A stretch of 50,272 bases of DNA from an uncultured Bacillota bacterium (GTDB taxonomy: Bacteria; Bacillota; Clostridia; Oscillospirales; Oscillospiraceae): positions 1 through 50,272 of the forward strand of contig CANDCW010000011.1 in the NCBI GenBank assembly GCA_947383275.1, read 5' to 3'. The notes beneath the pieces are model-generated. The model worked only from the letters and a program-made list of their open reading frames with translations, searched no databases and was not told where the DNA came from. The position numbers and the translations under genes were made by a program. Each line of letters begins with the position of its first letter. The first letter of the stretch is position 1. Positions 1 to 7,497 of this stretch are shown here, piece after piece.

Positions 1-1448
1 GCGCCGTCCACCGCTCCGGAGATGGAGGAGATGGAACCGGCAACCTCCTCCATAGCCGTTCGCAGTCCATTTGCCTGGTGATTAAAGGTCTCTATCGACC
101 TCTGGATATAGGCGGCGTCCTCCCGGTATTGCTGGCCTGACTGGACAGACCGTGCCAATTGGGACTCAATGGCATGTCCCAGATAGTCCGCCAGCTCCTG
201 AGCACTTCCGGAGAGATACTTCACAGCACTGGTCACGCTCTCGCTGACCTCTTGAATATGGCCGGCGGCCTCCGCGCAGGCATCTGCCAGCCGGCGGACC
301 TCCTGGGCTACCACAGCGAACCCCTTTCCCGCCGCACCGGCCCGGGCGGCCTCAATGGAAGCGTTGATGGCGATGAGATCCGTAGAGGAAGAAATGGATA
401 GAATGTCCTGGGTTAAAATGCCGATCTTATTCACGTTTTGGCTCTGCTCAATCGCCTCGTTCAGAATAGACATGATCTCTTCCGTTCTGCTATGTACAAT
501 TTCCATTTCCTGGCGGGCAGACTGTTCCATTTCCTCCGAGCGGCCCAGCATCTGCACAGAGTAGCTTTTAAGGGTTGCGCAGGCATCCGCCACGCGCACG
601 GTATCCTCCTGAGTACTGGCGGCGCTGGCGGTGATTGCGGCAGTATTTTGGGAAATCTTCTCCAAGGCGGCCGACAGCTGCTCTGTCAAGCCGGAGAGCT
701 TCCGGGCGCTGGTGCTGGAGGTCTCGGTGCGTCTGCAAACTGCCCTGACCACATTGCTGAGCCGTTCAGAGCTGTCCTGAAGAGTGTCCATAGCGCCTCG
801 GATCGGCGCGATGACGTAGGTTCGGATGACCCGCAGGGCGGCCCATACCAGAAGTACGCCAATGGCCAGCGCTGCGGCGCTTGTAATGAGAGAGACAGCA
901 TAGACCATGAAAAGGCGGTTCTGGGCGCTCTCTGTCTGTGCGCTGACAGAGGCGGAAAGGATATCGATTCCAGCTTCCACAGCGGCGTTCTGAGCAGCCA
1001 CCTCTCCATTGGCCATGGCGTAGGCATCCTGTGACTTGCGGTCAGCGCTGGCACAGACCAGGCCGACCAGCGCGTGCTTGAAGGCGTCATAATTGGCCAG
1101 CAGACTGCGGTAAACCGCCTCGTCGTCTGGTGCGACAAACCCCGCATAGGATGCAAGCCGCTCATCCAGTATAGCTTCTTCCGCCTTAATCTCCTGCACC
1201 AGTAGGATCATGGTGCTATGATCCGCAGCTACAATATGGGACAGGGACAGCCGGTGTATATCCATCATGGAGCGGCGGATCTCCTCCAGCCGGGCCTCGC
1301 TGACCATATATTCATCCACAATGGTTCCTGCGTTGGCGTGGACATTGTTGATGCTGAATACTGCCAGAAGATTGGATAGCAGCGTTACCAGGCCCAGCAG
1401 AACAATGGGCAGAATCAGACGCTGCTGCAATGTAAACTTCCCTTTCAT
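1..1448 (-). CDS. Methyl-accepting chemotaxis protein (3' end cut by window edge)
   Basis: A chemoreceptor that would signal to a CheA/CheW complex. The reading frame is open from the ATG at 1446-1448 to the left window edge, so the C-terminus is missing. TM1 lies at about residues 10-32, followed by a roughly 145-residue mostly helical ligand domain of four-helix-bundle type, then TM2 at about 179-204. The long helical cytoplasmic domain carries the hallmark hairpin-tip motif (LIAINASIEAARAG, then GKGFAVVAQEVR) encoded near 290-390. A GGGAGG ribosome site precedes the ATG. The gene lies 39 bp downstream of the solute-binding lipoprotein on the same strand, so the two are probably co-transcribed, and the receptor may sense that protein in its ligand-bound form. 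The family is certain. The ligand is unknown. Confidence 0.93.
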   Translation of the reverse strand, partial: MKGKFTLQQRLILPIVLLGLVTLLSNLLAVFSINNVHANAGTIVDEYMVSEARLEEIRRSMMDIHRLSLSHIVAADHSTMILLVQEIKAEEAILDERLASYAGFVAPDDEAVYRSLLANYDAFKHALVGLVCASADRKSQDAYAMANGEVAAQNAAVEAGIDILSASVSAQTESAQNRLFMVYAVSLITSAAALAIGVLLVWAALRVIRTYVIAPIRGAMDTLQDSSERLSNVVRAVCRRTETSSTSARKLSGLTEQLSAALEKISQNTAAITASAASTQEDTVRVADACATLKSYSVQMLGRSEEMEQSARQEMEIVHSRTEEIMSILNEAIEQSQNVNKIGILTQDILSISSSTDLIAINASIEAARAGAAGKGFAVVAQEVRRLADACAEAAGHIQEVSESVTSAVKYLSGSAQELADYLGHAIESQLARSVQSGQQYREDAAYIQRSIETFNHQANGLRTAMEEVAGSISSISGAVDG

Positions 1449-1487
1449 ATGCTTGCCTCCCTGTGCTTGTCATTTCAGACGGGCGAA

Positions 1488-2723
1488 TCACCGCGCCGTT
1501 ATGCCCTCCACCATGCGGTCCAGCTGAACCTGGAGGGACGCGCCGGAGGGATTCCCCTGGGCCATGCTGGTCGCGAATTCTGTGACCGGATCCCAAAGGT
1601 TTCCACCCACCCGTTGGATCTGGGAAAACTCCGACTGGGCCAGCAGAGCCGCAATGGCCGCCGACTGCTGTACCTCCGGGGAGGCCGCAGCCGCGCTGTT
1701 TGCAGGTCCCTGCCCCCGCTGAGCAAAGCGCAGGCGCTGGTTTTCCTCGTTGGTGATCCATTCCGCCAGCCGCGCGGCCCATTCCGGATACCGGGAGTAG
1801 GCATTAACTCCGACCAGCTTGCAGCCGGAGAAGGAGGCCATCTGTATCTGCTGGCCGCCGCAGGTGTAGGTGGGGAGCTTGACCGCTCCGGCATGTTCGC
1901 CCCAGGCTTCTTGGATGGCCTTCGCGTTCCAGACGCCGCTGACACCGGCAAGGACGGAGCCGTCCTGGACGCCGGCCAAAAACTCCTCGTCCGTCCGGCT
2001 GGCAAAGCCTGGGCTGGCGGCAATGTCCAGCATGGCCCGGGCCACATCCACTCCGGTGACCGGTCCATCTGTGCTGTTCCAGGTACAGTAGTTGGTTAGG
2101 CCGTCATCGTTCAGCCCCACCTGTAGTCCGGTGTTGCCAAAGAAGGCATAGACATACCAGGCGGAGGTCCAGTCCATGGTAACCAGTCCTTTGGCCTCCG
2201 CCGCCACCGCCAGAAGCCGGTCCATGGTCTGGACGTCCTCTTCGGAGAAATATGCCTTGTTATAGTAGAGAAAATAGCCGTTGTCTGCCGTCAGGGGATA
2301 GGCGTACAGTATTCCGTTCACGCTGGCGGCCTCAACCGCCGCAGAGAGATTCGCCCCCTGAATGACTGCGGCGTCTGCAATGGGGTCCAGCGCTCCGGCG
2401 GCAGCCAAGGCGGCCACCTGGTCATCAGCGAAAGTGAATACATCCGCACCCGCTTCCAAATCCCCCAGCAGGACGTCTTTGCAGTTGGACTCGCTCTGAG
2501 GCTGGCAGGTGATCAGAAAGTCGGCCTCGTTGGCATAGCGGGCCTGGAAAGAGGCAATCAGCTCCTGAAGCAGCTCCGTATCCTCCTCCGCCCCCCAAAC
2601 GGTAAGCTCTACCGTCTGCCTGGCCGGCTCCGGATTCTCAGAGGGCGGTGCTTGCCGCCCACAGGCAGTCACGCCCAGCAACAGGCTCAGCAATATAAAC
2701 AAAAAAACAGATTTCTTTTTCAT
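1488..2723 (-). CDS. Extracellular solute-binding lipoprotein (family 1, MalE-like)
   Basis: A surface-anchored periplasmic-binding-type protein of 411 residues. The start at 2721-2723 was chosen because an AGGAAAGG ribosome site sits just upstream and it gives a clean signal peptide (MKKKSVFLFILLSLLLG) ending in a lipobox around the Cys of VTACG; a longer in-frame start upstream would bury it. The body has the two-lobe family 1 pattern, with VELTVWGAEED near the N-terminus, a hinge-like stretch with YPLTADNGYFLYYNK, and a late RFAQRGQGPANSA segment typical of maltodextrin/oligosaccharide binders. No permease or ATPase gene is adjacent. The next gene is a chemoreceptor 39 bp downstream, so a role as a chemosensory binding protein is as likely as a role in import. 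The substrate is unknown. Confidence 0.85.
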   Translation of the reverse strand: MKKKSVFLFILLSLLLGVTACGRQAPPSENPEPARQTVELTVWGAEEDTELLQELIASFQARYANEADFLITCQPQSESNCKDVLLGDLEAGADVFTFADDQVAALAAAGALDPIADAAVIQGANLSAAVEAASVNGILYAYPLTADNGYFLYYNKAYFSEEDVQTMDRLLAVAAEAKGLVTMDWTSAWYVYAFFGNTGLQVGLNDDGLTNYCTWNSTDGPVTGVDVARAMLDIAASPGFASRTDEEFLAGVQDGSVLAGVSGVWNAKAIQEAWGEHAGAVKLPTYTCGGQQIQMASFSGCKLVGVNAYSRYPEWAARLAEWITNEENQRLRFAQRGQGPANSAAAASPEVQQSAAIAALLAQSEFSQIQRVGGNLWDPVTEFATSMAQGNPSGASLQVQLDRMVEGITAR

Positions 2724-2940
2724 ATCGACTACCTTTCCTGGCAATTTGCAGCCGTGCATGAGCGGCTGCAAATCAGTCCATGTATAGCCATCCCGGCTAT
2801 TTTTGTGAAATCAATTATAGCATGGTTCTCCGATCTTTGCAACCGCTCCTATCGTCAATGCCAAGCCGTGGGCTTCGATGGGCTGGGCGCGGCAGCGAAA
2901 CGGCTGGCGGCAGCAATCTGGGAGTTATCCTAGGTAGTGT

Positions 2941-3175
2941 TCACATAAGAGCGTCAACAATAAGAGCAAAATAGGCAAAGGCTAAGAAGATAACAGCGAG
3001 TTTATTATAGCGGGTGGAAATGCGGCGAAAAAAGCCGTTTAACCTGATTGCGCTGTTTGTACAATTGCTTATCACAATCCCAAGGATTTTTTCGATTGCT
3101 TTTCGGCGGGACTATAGGGATATAACCGAGCTCCACAGCCAAAGCTCTGGTCTCATCCCCTTGTTCAGGCAAAAG
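2941..3175 (-). pseudogene. IS5-type transposase C-terminal remnant, frameshifted
   Basis: Only the tail of a DDE transposase remains. One frame reads DETRALAVELGYIPIVPPKSN, then DKQLYKQRNQVKRLF. After a run of six A (plus strand 3028-3033) the match continues in the next frame as RRISTRYNKLAVIFLAFAYF and ends at a TGA at 2941-2943. This order (GYIP.IPPKSNR, then the Glu-type C-terminal block ending in RYNKLA.FLA) matches IS5-family transposases from memory of that family. No N-terminal part, catalytic Asp pair or clear terminal inverted repeats are visible nearby. It is a dead fragment and marks the start of a 2.4-kb patch of mobile-element debris. Confidence 0.7.
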
Positions 3176-3514
3176 AAATCGCGGACAAGCGGGACACCCC
3201 GCTATCCTCCGTCTTACTCGGAGCTGCGGCGCGGCCAGGATGGGAGCCGGTTGCCGAATAAACGGATGCGCTACAATGCGGACCTTGCCCAGTTGCGTAT
3301 CCAACAGTCTTTCGAGCGGAGAGGGCGCAGGACCGGAGAAGGGCCGGCCCAGAAGGAGGTCAACCCGGCCCAGGACTGGAAGTACAGCGTCGAGGACGCT
3401 CCCAAGCCCAGCGGGGGCCTGGGGATGATCGACATAAGTGGGGTGCGGGGGGATGATGAACCCCGAGGAAGAAGCAGACAGCCCACCGGGACGGTGAGTC
3501 CAGGCGGGCCACGC
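3176..3514. other. No recognisable gene; probable mobile-element debris
   Basis: About 340 bp between the transposase tail and the toxin-antitoxin pair. The plus frame is open through most of it and reads a polar stretch with SRLPNKRMRYNADLAQLRIQ and QKEVNPAQDWKYSVEDAP, which has a protein-like composition, but it has no start or ribosome site of its own and no family that I recognise. It may be an internal scrap of an integrative-element gene. No promoter, RNA or repeat stands out. Confidence 0.3.
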
Positions 3515-3841
3515 TTAAATGATTTTACTAAAGCCCCGGCGGTTGTATAAGATTCGCCGGACTTCTATGATATTGCCAATGACTATATAGAAAATCGTGA
3601 AGTTCCGCACTTGGATACGGTAGTAGGGATATCGCCGTTCTTTGGCAGAGTGATAGGGCTCAAAAGACTCCGCACAATGCAGACGCTCCTGGATCGCTGT
3701 TTCAATGTCATCTACCAGATTTTCAGCGGCAACTGGGTTTTGGAGCTGGATTGTAATGTAATCTACGATCTCATTCAAATCTTCTTCAAAAAGCGAAAGT
3801 ATCCGCGGTTCATAATGCTTTTCGTCCAGGAATACGCCCTC
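3515..3841 (-). CDS. ParE/RelE-family toxin, start codon apparently lost
   Basis: The frame encodes a compact RelE/ParE-fold toxin: an N-terminal helix region (EPRILSLFEEDLNEIVDYI), a middle with ESFEPYHSAKERRYPYYRI, and the C-terminal strand block FTIFYIVIGNIIEVRRILYNRR. It lies directly after a Phd-type antitoxin, the usual order. Family members begin with M-x-Y-E-P. Here the Met position (3818-3820) reads AAG, one base from ATG. The frame stays open up to a TAA at 3842-3844. The remaining candidate starts are CTG at 3827-3829 and TTG at 3776-3778; the TTG would give 87 residues and remove the first helix. The toxin may therefore be silenced or weakly expressed. Family confidence is good. 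Function in this copy is doubtful. Confidence 0.65.
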   Translation of the reverse strand, partial: EGVFLDEKHYEPRILSLFEEDLNEIVDYITIQLQNPVAAENLVDDIETAIQERLHCAESFEPYHSAKERRYPYYRIQVRNFTIFYIVIGNIIEVRRILYNRRGFSKII

Positions 3842-4082
3842 TTACACGGCTGAAAACCTCTTCGCCGGAATAGCGGGTATCAGAAAGCTGTGCCGCCCGG
3901 TCTGCCTCGTCCAAGGCATGTTCCACATCATCTGTCAGAACGGCGTACTGTTCCAGACTGAGCAGCACCATAGAACCGTATCCGTTTTTGGTGAGAAATA
4001 CCGGCTCGCCGCTTTTCAAAACGGTTTCTTCAATTTCCGGATATTTGTTCCGAAGGTCGGAAACAGGCCGAATGTGCATCAT
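3810..4082 (-). CDS. Phd/YefM-family antitoxin
   Basis: A 90-residue antitoxin beginning MMHIRPVSDLRNKYPEIEETV, the DNA-binding N-terminal fold of Phd/YefM proteins, followed by GEPVFLTKNGYGSMVLLSLE, a highly typical Phd signature. The C-terminal helix (TRYSGEEVFSRVRGRI) would wrap the toxin. The start has tandem ATG codons at 4077-4082 behind a GAGGTGG ribosome site. The stop at 3810-3812 lies inside the toxin reading frame, so the two genes overlap as expected for a translationally coupled antitoxin-toxin operon that represses its own promoter. Confidence 0.85.
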   Translation of the reverse strand: MMHIRPVSDLRNKYPEIEETVLKSGEPVFLTKNGYGSMVLLSLEQYAVLTDDVEHALDEADRAAQLSDTRYSGEEVFSRVRGRIPGRKAL

Positions 4083-4166
4083 AAAACCACCTCGCTTTTA
4101 CTATCTGCATTTTATCATAATTTTATCAAAAGCTCAAGATTTAATTTTACCAGGAGGTGACCCTAA

Positions 4167-4365
4167 ATGTGGGCCGCACAGATGAAAGAACTCCCTGGCT
4201 TCTCCCTGATGAAGCAGACAGACGTGCAAACGATCTACCACATGCAGATGCCCCGCTGGCTGTTTTCCACCCCAGGTACGCCGACATGAGTCTGGACGCC
4301 AAGGTGACCTACACCTTTTTGCTCAACCGCTTTCTTCTCTCTCGAAGGATCGGCGGTTGCAGAAC
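4167..4365 (+). pseudogene. RepA_N-type replication initiator, N-terminal fragment, frameshifted
   Basis: A strong GGAGGTGA site at 4152-4159 precedes an ATG at 4167 that reads 40 codons (MWAAQMKELPG, FSLMKQTDVQTIYHMQMPRW, LFS) before a premature TGA at 4287-4289. Just before the stop, the homology jumps to the neighbouring frame, which continues PRYADMSLDAKVTYTFLLNR, FLLSRR. Together these are the start of a RepA_N-family plasmid or integrative-element initiator (helix-turn-helix end). The rest of the gene is gone. It is divergent from the antitoxin gene, with about 85 bp between them. A frameshift plus truncation make it non-functional. Confidence 0.7.
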
Positions 4366-4373
4366 CTCAAAAA

Positions 4374-5420
4374 ATGAGGAGGAACCGTCTCTTCTCACTG
4401 AAACGTATCGAAAATGTCTGTTTTATGGCCGATATAAGATCTTGTACGAGGCAGGAACAAATGAGGCCTGCATCGACGCGGTTCTCAATTCTCCGTTGGC
4501 GAATGTTGTTACCCCACCGGAGAATGACACCACCGGAGAATGACACCACCGGCCGGGTGCTGCGCTCCACCAGACTGGAGGACAGCGTCTACACTGATCT
4601 TCGCAACGGAGATGACAGCTTGAATCAGACCGAGCGGACGGCACAAAAGGAGCTGGCCGCCTACGAGGCGGCCGCTGAGTTTATTTCCCGGACTGCCGGT
4701 GACCTGAACAGCAAGCGCCGTCAGGTGGAGGCCGTGGGCAAGATGATCGACACCAACGCCGCCAAGAACAAGGACGATTTGACCGCCTGCATTGCTCAGG
4801 CGGTCAGCGTGGCGGTGGAGAAAGCCGAGGAGGTGCAGAACATTATCGGGGCCTGGAGCAATGAACCGGGCAAGCTGGAGAAGAACGAGGTCAACACCGG
4901 TTTGCTGGACCTGGTGCGGAAAAGTGACGTACTGAAGGACATTTCCAAATATTTGGGCCGGTTCCGTGAGATATTCGCCCAGGACAAGCGCAACAGCTAC
5001 GCCTATGGCCGGGGGGAAAAGTATTCCCTGGAGCTTGGCTGTAACATTTCCCGGGCCCTTACCTCGGAGCTGGCCATGCTGGCCTCACCGAAAACGGTTG
5101 CGCTGTTCCTGCGAAAGTATCAGCGCAAGCAGATCAAGCAGTACCAGCGCCGGGAGCCTATTTATAAGGGTATGGGGGACATCATCTGCTGTCTGGGTGA
5201 ATCCATCACCACCGCCGGCGACCCCGCCGCATGGGGCAAGATGACGGAGGAGTTTTACGCGGCAGTGAAAAAGGAGATTGCCGCCTACCAGGAGCGGTGC
5301 GACTATCTGATCCAGTCCGGGAGCCAGAGCCCGGCGGTCATGGACCGCCGGGTACTGAAGGTCCGGAACCTGGAGACATGCACCAGGGATATTTTTTATA
5401 TGGAGCTTCCGAGATTATAG
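4374..5420 (+). pseudogene. Chimeric ORF: VWA-like protein N-terminal part fused to a fragment of another element gene
   Basis: The open frame joins unrelated pieces. From about 4570 to 5234 it encodes a charged helical protein (LEDSVYTDLRNGDDSLNQTE, RTAQKELAAYEAAAEFISRT, then YSLELGCNISRALTSELAML and REPIYKGMGDIICC), which I recognise as the N-terminal two thirds of a VWA-like protein found in Clostridia integrative elements. At the point where the VWA metal site should begin (consensus D-E-S-G-S), this copy reads GESIT. From 5235 the frame then switches to GKMTEEFYAAVKKEIAAYQE and so on, a segment that matches the gene at 45840-46814 (120 of 141 bases). The first roughly 60 codons, before 4553, look like junk. 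No ribosome site was found. It is best treated as a recombination relic. Confidence 0.65.
4514..4552 (+). repeat. 16-bp tandem repeat, 2.4 copies
   Basis: The unit CCACCGGAGAATGACA occurs at 4514-4529 and 4530-4545, followed by a partial copy CCACCGG at 4546-4552. It lies just before the VWA-like coding block and probably marks a rearrangement joint or replication slippage. Confidence 0.85.
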
Positions 5421-5944
5421 GCCTGCTGGAGTTCCGGTTTGCCCTCTATGTCGCCTACATCTCCGTTCCCGCCGGCCAGGACGTGGCCGAGATTTTTCCA
5501 GTTCAAGTGCCCCATCAGGTGGTTGTAGTACAGCAGAACATCCTCAAAGCCGTGGCCCTCTGCGGCCATCAGAAGGGCGGAAGCCCTGTTGTGACCTCTG
5601 AGCAGATTGCCGTCTCCCTCCTCCAGGGCAAACAGACGGTCAACTGCCGTCCTAAGCTGGCCGCTCATATTCCAGTAATAGAGCGGGGTAGCCAGCACCA
5701 CAACGTCGCTGTCTTTTACCGCGGGATAGATCTGTGCCATGTCGTCCCGCTGGACACAGGGGCACTCCCGGCTGCTGTGTCCGCCAAAACAGCCCTTACA
5801 GCCGTGGATATCCATTTTATCCAGGAAAAAATCCGTTACTGTGTGTCCGGCGCTCTGGGCCCCTTCGGTAAATGCCTGAACCAGGGCAGAGGTATTACCG
5901 TTCTTCCTGGGACTACCGTTTAAAATAACAATATTCTTTCCCAT
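5396..5944 (-). CDS. Flavodoxin-family NAD(P)H-dependent FMN reductase
   Basis: A 182-residue flavodoxin-fold oxidoreductase of the NADPH-dependent FMN reductase/WrbA-like group. The FMN phosphate loop is LNGSPRKNGNTSAL near the N-terminus. A Cys-containing loop (CKGCFGG) and the PLYYWNMSGQLRTAVDRLFA block, which contacts the isoalloxazine ring in this family, follow. The start at 5942-5944 fits the AAGGAG site better than an ATG three codons upstream, which would leave almost no spacing. The physiological electron acceptor is unknown. One copy of the 43-bp motif shared with the LysR region lies upstream at 6081-6123, so it is probably controlled by that LysR protein. The 3' end overlaps the end of the chimeric plus-strand ORF. 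Confidence 0.88.
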   Translation of the reverse strand: MGKNIVILNGSPRKNGNTSALVQAFTEGAQSAGHTVTDFFLDKMDIHGCKGCFGGHSSRECPCVQRDDMAQIYPAVKDSDVVVLATPLYYWNMSGQLRTAVDRLFALEEGDGNLLRGHNRASALLMAAEGHGFEDVLLYYNHLMGHLNWKNLGHVLAGGNGDVGDIEGKPELQQAYNLGSSI

Positions 5945-5959
5945 ACACTGCATCTCTCC

Positions 5960-6042
5960 TTAAAATTTCTCTGCCAGCGGGATGCGGACGCCGTCCATTA
6001 CGGACATATCCTCCTCCTCGCAGCAGGTAATGATGGCACTTC
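5960..6042 (-). pseudogene. Possible remnant of a second flavodoxin-family gene
   Basis: The minus frame ending at the TAA at 5960-5962 reads KRSAIITCCEEEDMSVMDGV, RIPLAEKF, and stops 16 bases before the reductase start. This resembles the last third of flavodoxin-family reductases, where KRSALI precedes an acidic turn. No FMN loop is present upstream. It could also be a 16-codon leader peptide starting at the ATG at 6005-6007, which has its own GAGGAGG site. The evidence is pattern similarity only. Confidence 0.35.
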
Positions 6043-6080
6043 TTTTGGCAATATTATATATGAGGGCACTTCCGGAAATC

Positions 6081-6123
6081 AAATACGAATTACTTAATAA
6101 TGTTATATTCATTTTCGAATAAC
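6081..6123 (+). promoter_or_regulatory. Candidate LysR-type operator, copy A
   Basis: A 43-bp motif with core TGTTATAT, then two bases, then ATTTTC. It matches copy B (17652-17694) at 36 of 43 bases and copy C (18713-18755, other strand) at 33 of 43. It lies 137 bp upstream of the flavodoxin-family gene, in the same relative orientation that copies B and C have to the kinase gene and the SDR gene. Confidence 0.6.
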
Positions 6124-6134
6124 CGGGTCAGAAC

Positions 6135-6175
6135 GCCCGCGCCCAGCCGAAAGTCCACTCCGGCTGGGCGCGGGC
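6135..6175 (-). terminator. Strong hairpin after the deacylase gene
   Basis: Perfect 15-bp arms, GCCCGCGCCCAGCCG at 6135-6149 and its complement at 6161-6175, with an 11-base loop. It lies 16 bp past the deacylase stop codon. No clear T-run follows on either strand, so it may act as a transcript-end hairpin more than a classical intrinsic terminator. Confidence 0.6.
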
Positions 6176-6190
6176 TATGTTCATTCCAAA

Positions 6191-7324
6191 TCAATTCAAA
6201 TAATCGCTCAAGCTGCCGTTAAGCAGTTCATAATAGCTGGGGATACCAACAATAGATAGCGTCTCACCATAGAGAGTGCCATATTCCTCACAGAGGTAAT
6301 GAATACCGGTCAAATGACGGGCCACCCGCTCTTCGATGGACACGCCATTTTCATCATAGGGAACCCAGACATACCCATTCTCTGCTGCCTTCAGGTAGTA
6401 GGGGTCCTTTCCGGTCAGCACCAACTCCTCGTTGGTAGCGCCGCGCAGGCGGCCGTGGGAGGGATTTGCGGTTTCCATCAAGACGGGCAGGGTATCGGTA
6501 AAATCACCCAGTTCCCGGTGAGTCAGGCCATGCAGCGTGGGGGGCGAGGGCTCCAGGCTGATCTGCACGCCATCCAGCATCATGTCCAACAGAGCGTTGG
6601 AGGCCAGTTCCATAGCGCTCTCATGGGCCACCATGGCGTTGATGGTGGGGTACTCCGGGGAGGACTCATGGAGGTCCACCGTAATGTCGATCTCCTTATC
6701 TTTAATCAACTCAGTAATAGCATGACAGGCTCGCTCTGTCATGTTTCCGTTCGCCACGCCGGGGTATCCCCGGTTCAGATTCCGGGTCTCGCTCCCGGAG
6801 AGGTTCTGACCGGAGGGCTGGTGGGTGTAGACGTCCGGGTCAGGCCACTGGTCCAGGGGGTTGGTGGCCCGAGAACCAAAGACAAACTCCCGGGTGCCGC
6901 TGGCCGTCTGGAGATGATAGAAATGGGGGGACGCCTCCTGCGCGTCGTTGTGTGTGAAAGCGCTGTTGTTGGCCCGGGGGATCACATAGAGGGTCCCGGA
7001 ATCTACCGTGCAGTGCTCCACTAGGGAGATGGCGGCCATATGGCCCGAGGGCTCGTTGGGATGAGTCCCGCCCAGCACCAGCATACTGGGCCCGTCTGTT
7101 CTGCCCTCCATCACATAGACCGTAGTATCGCCATAGGTGCCCTTCAAGGCGGGGAGGTATTCGCTGAGCATAAAGCTGCCGGTCACTCCCTCCCCCGGGA
7201 TAATAACTTCCTGATAGTTGCGGAACTGGTAAAAGTCCATGCCGGCCACCACAGTGATGGCAAGGGTTATAACCAGACACAAAACGGTAATCAGCGTCTT
7301 TTGCGCTCTGATTTTTTCAAGCAT
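6191..7324 (-). CDS. Succinylglutamate desuccinylase/aspartoacylase-family zinc deacylase, membrane-anchored
   Basis: A 377-residue M14-like zinc hydrolase. An N-terminal membrane segment (about residues 11-29) anchors it, and the catalytic part should face outside. The zinc site is visible as GGTHPNEPSGH (first His and Glu ligands) and the later VDLHESSPEY (third His). A conserved NLNRGYPG loop follows the usual order for the aspartoacylase/AstE group. Enzymes of this family cleave N-acyl amino acids such as N-acetyl-aspartate or N-succinyl-glutamate. Here the neighbours suggest a gamma-glutamyl or acyl-glutamate substrate, which is inference. It is the last gene of a minus-strand run from the GGT gene, 13 bp after a 48-residue membrane protein, with an AAAGGAG ribosome site. 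Confidence 0.87.
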   Translation of the reverse strand: MLEKIRAQKTLITVLCLVITLAITVVAGMDFYQFRNYQEVIIPGEGVTGSFMLSEYLPALKGTYGDTTVYVMEGRTDGPSMLVLGGTHPNEPSGHMAAISLVEHCTVDSGTLYVIPRANNSAFTHNDAQEASPHFYHLQTASGTREFVFGSRATNPLDQWPDPDVYTHQPSGQNLSGSETRNLNRGYPGVANGNMTERACHAITELIKDKEIDITVDLHESSPEYPTINAMVAHESAMELASNALLDMMLDGVQISLEPSPPTLHGLTHRELGDFTDTLPVLMETANPSHGRLRGATNEELVLTGKDPYYLKAAENGYVWVPYDENGVSIEERVARHLTGIHYLCEEYGTLYGETLSIVGIPSYYELLNGSLSDYLN

Positions 7325-7337
7325 AATGGGTCTCCTT

Positions 7338-7484
7338 TCATTTGATCATCAGCACACGCAGCACCAGAGGAGCCATCACCATACACGCATTGATTTTCAG
7401 TGACGGTGTTTCCTCTTTAAAAAAGTCGCGGCCCACAAAGACCAATAGGAGCAGGGCAATCAGCCGGTACAGTATTGTCATCAT
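7338..7484 (-). CDS. 48-residue membrane protein between permease and deacylase
   Basis: A short gene missed by length cut-offs. It has a GGAGG site just upstream, tandem ATG starts at 7479-7484 and a TGA at 7338-7340. The sequence starts MMTILYRLIALLLLVFVGRD, then a polar loop (FFKEETPSLK) and a second hydrophobic stretch (INACMVMAPLVLRVLMIK), giving one or two membrane helices. It starts 13 bp after the permease stop and ends 13 bp before the deacylase start, tight spacing that supports a real gene. It is far too short for a DctQ subunit (usually about 160 residues with four helices), but it could be a minimal accessory subunit of the permease. I do not recognise the family. Confidence 0.7.
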   Translation of the reverse strand: MMTILYRLIALLLLVFVGRDFFKEETPSLKINACMVMAPLVLRVLMIK

Positions 7485-7497
7485 TGTTGTCAGCCTC

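Noticed and set aside
4157..4543. A 128-codon plus frame as a complete gene
   Set aside because: The first part is a frame-shadow of the RepA_N-type start, and the homology enters this frame only after the frameshift. It ends in unrelated sequence.
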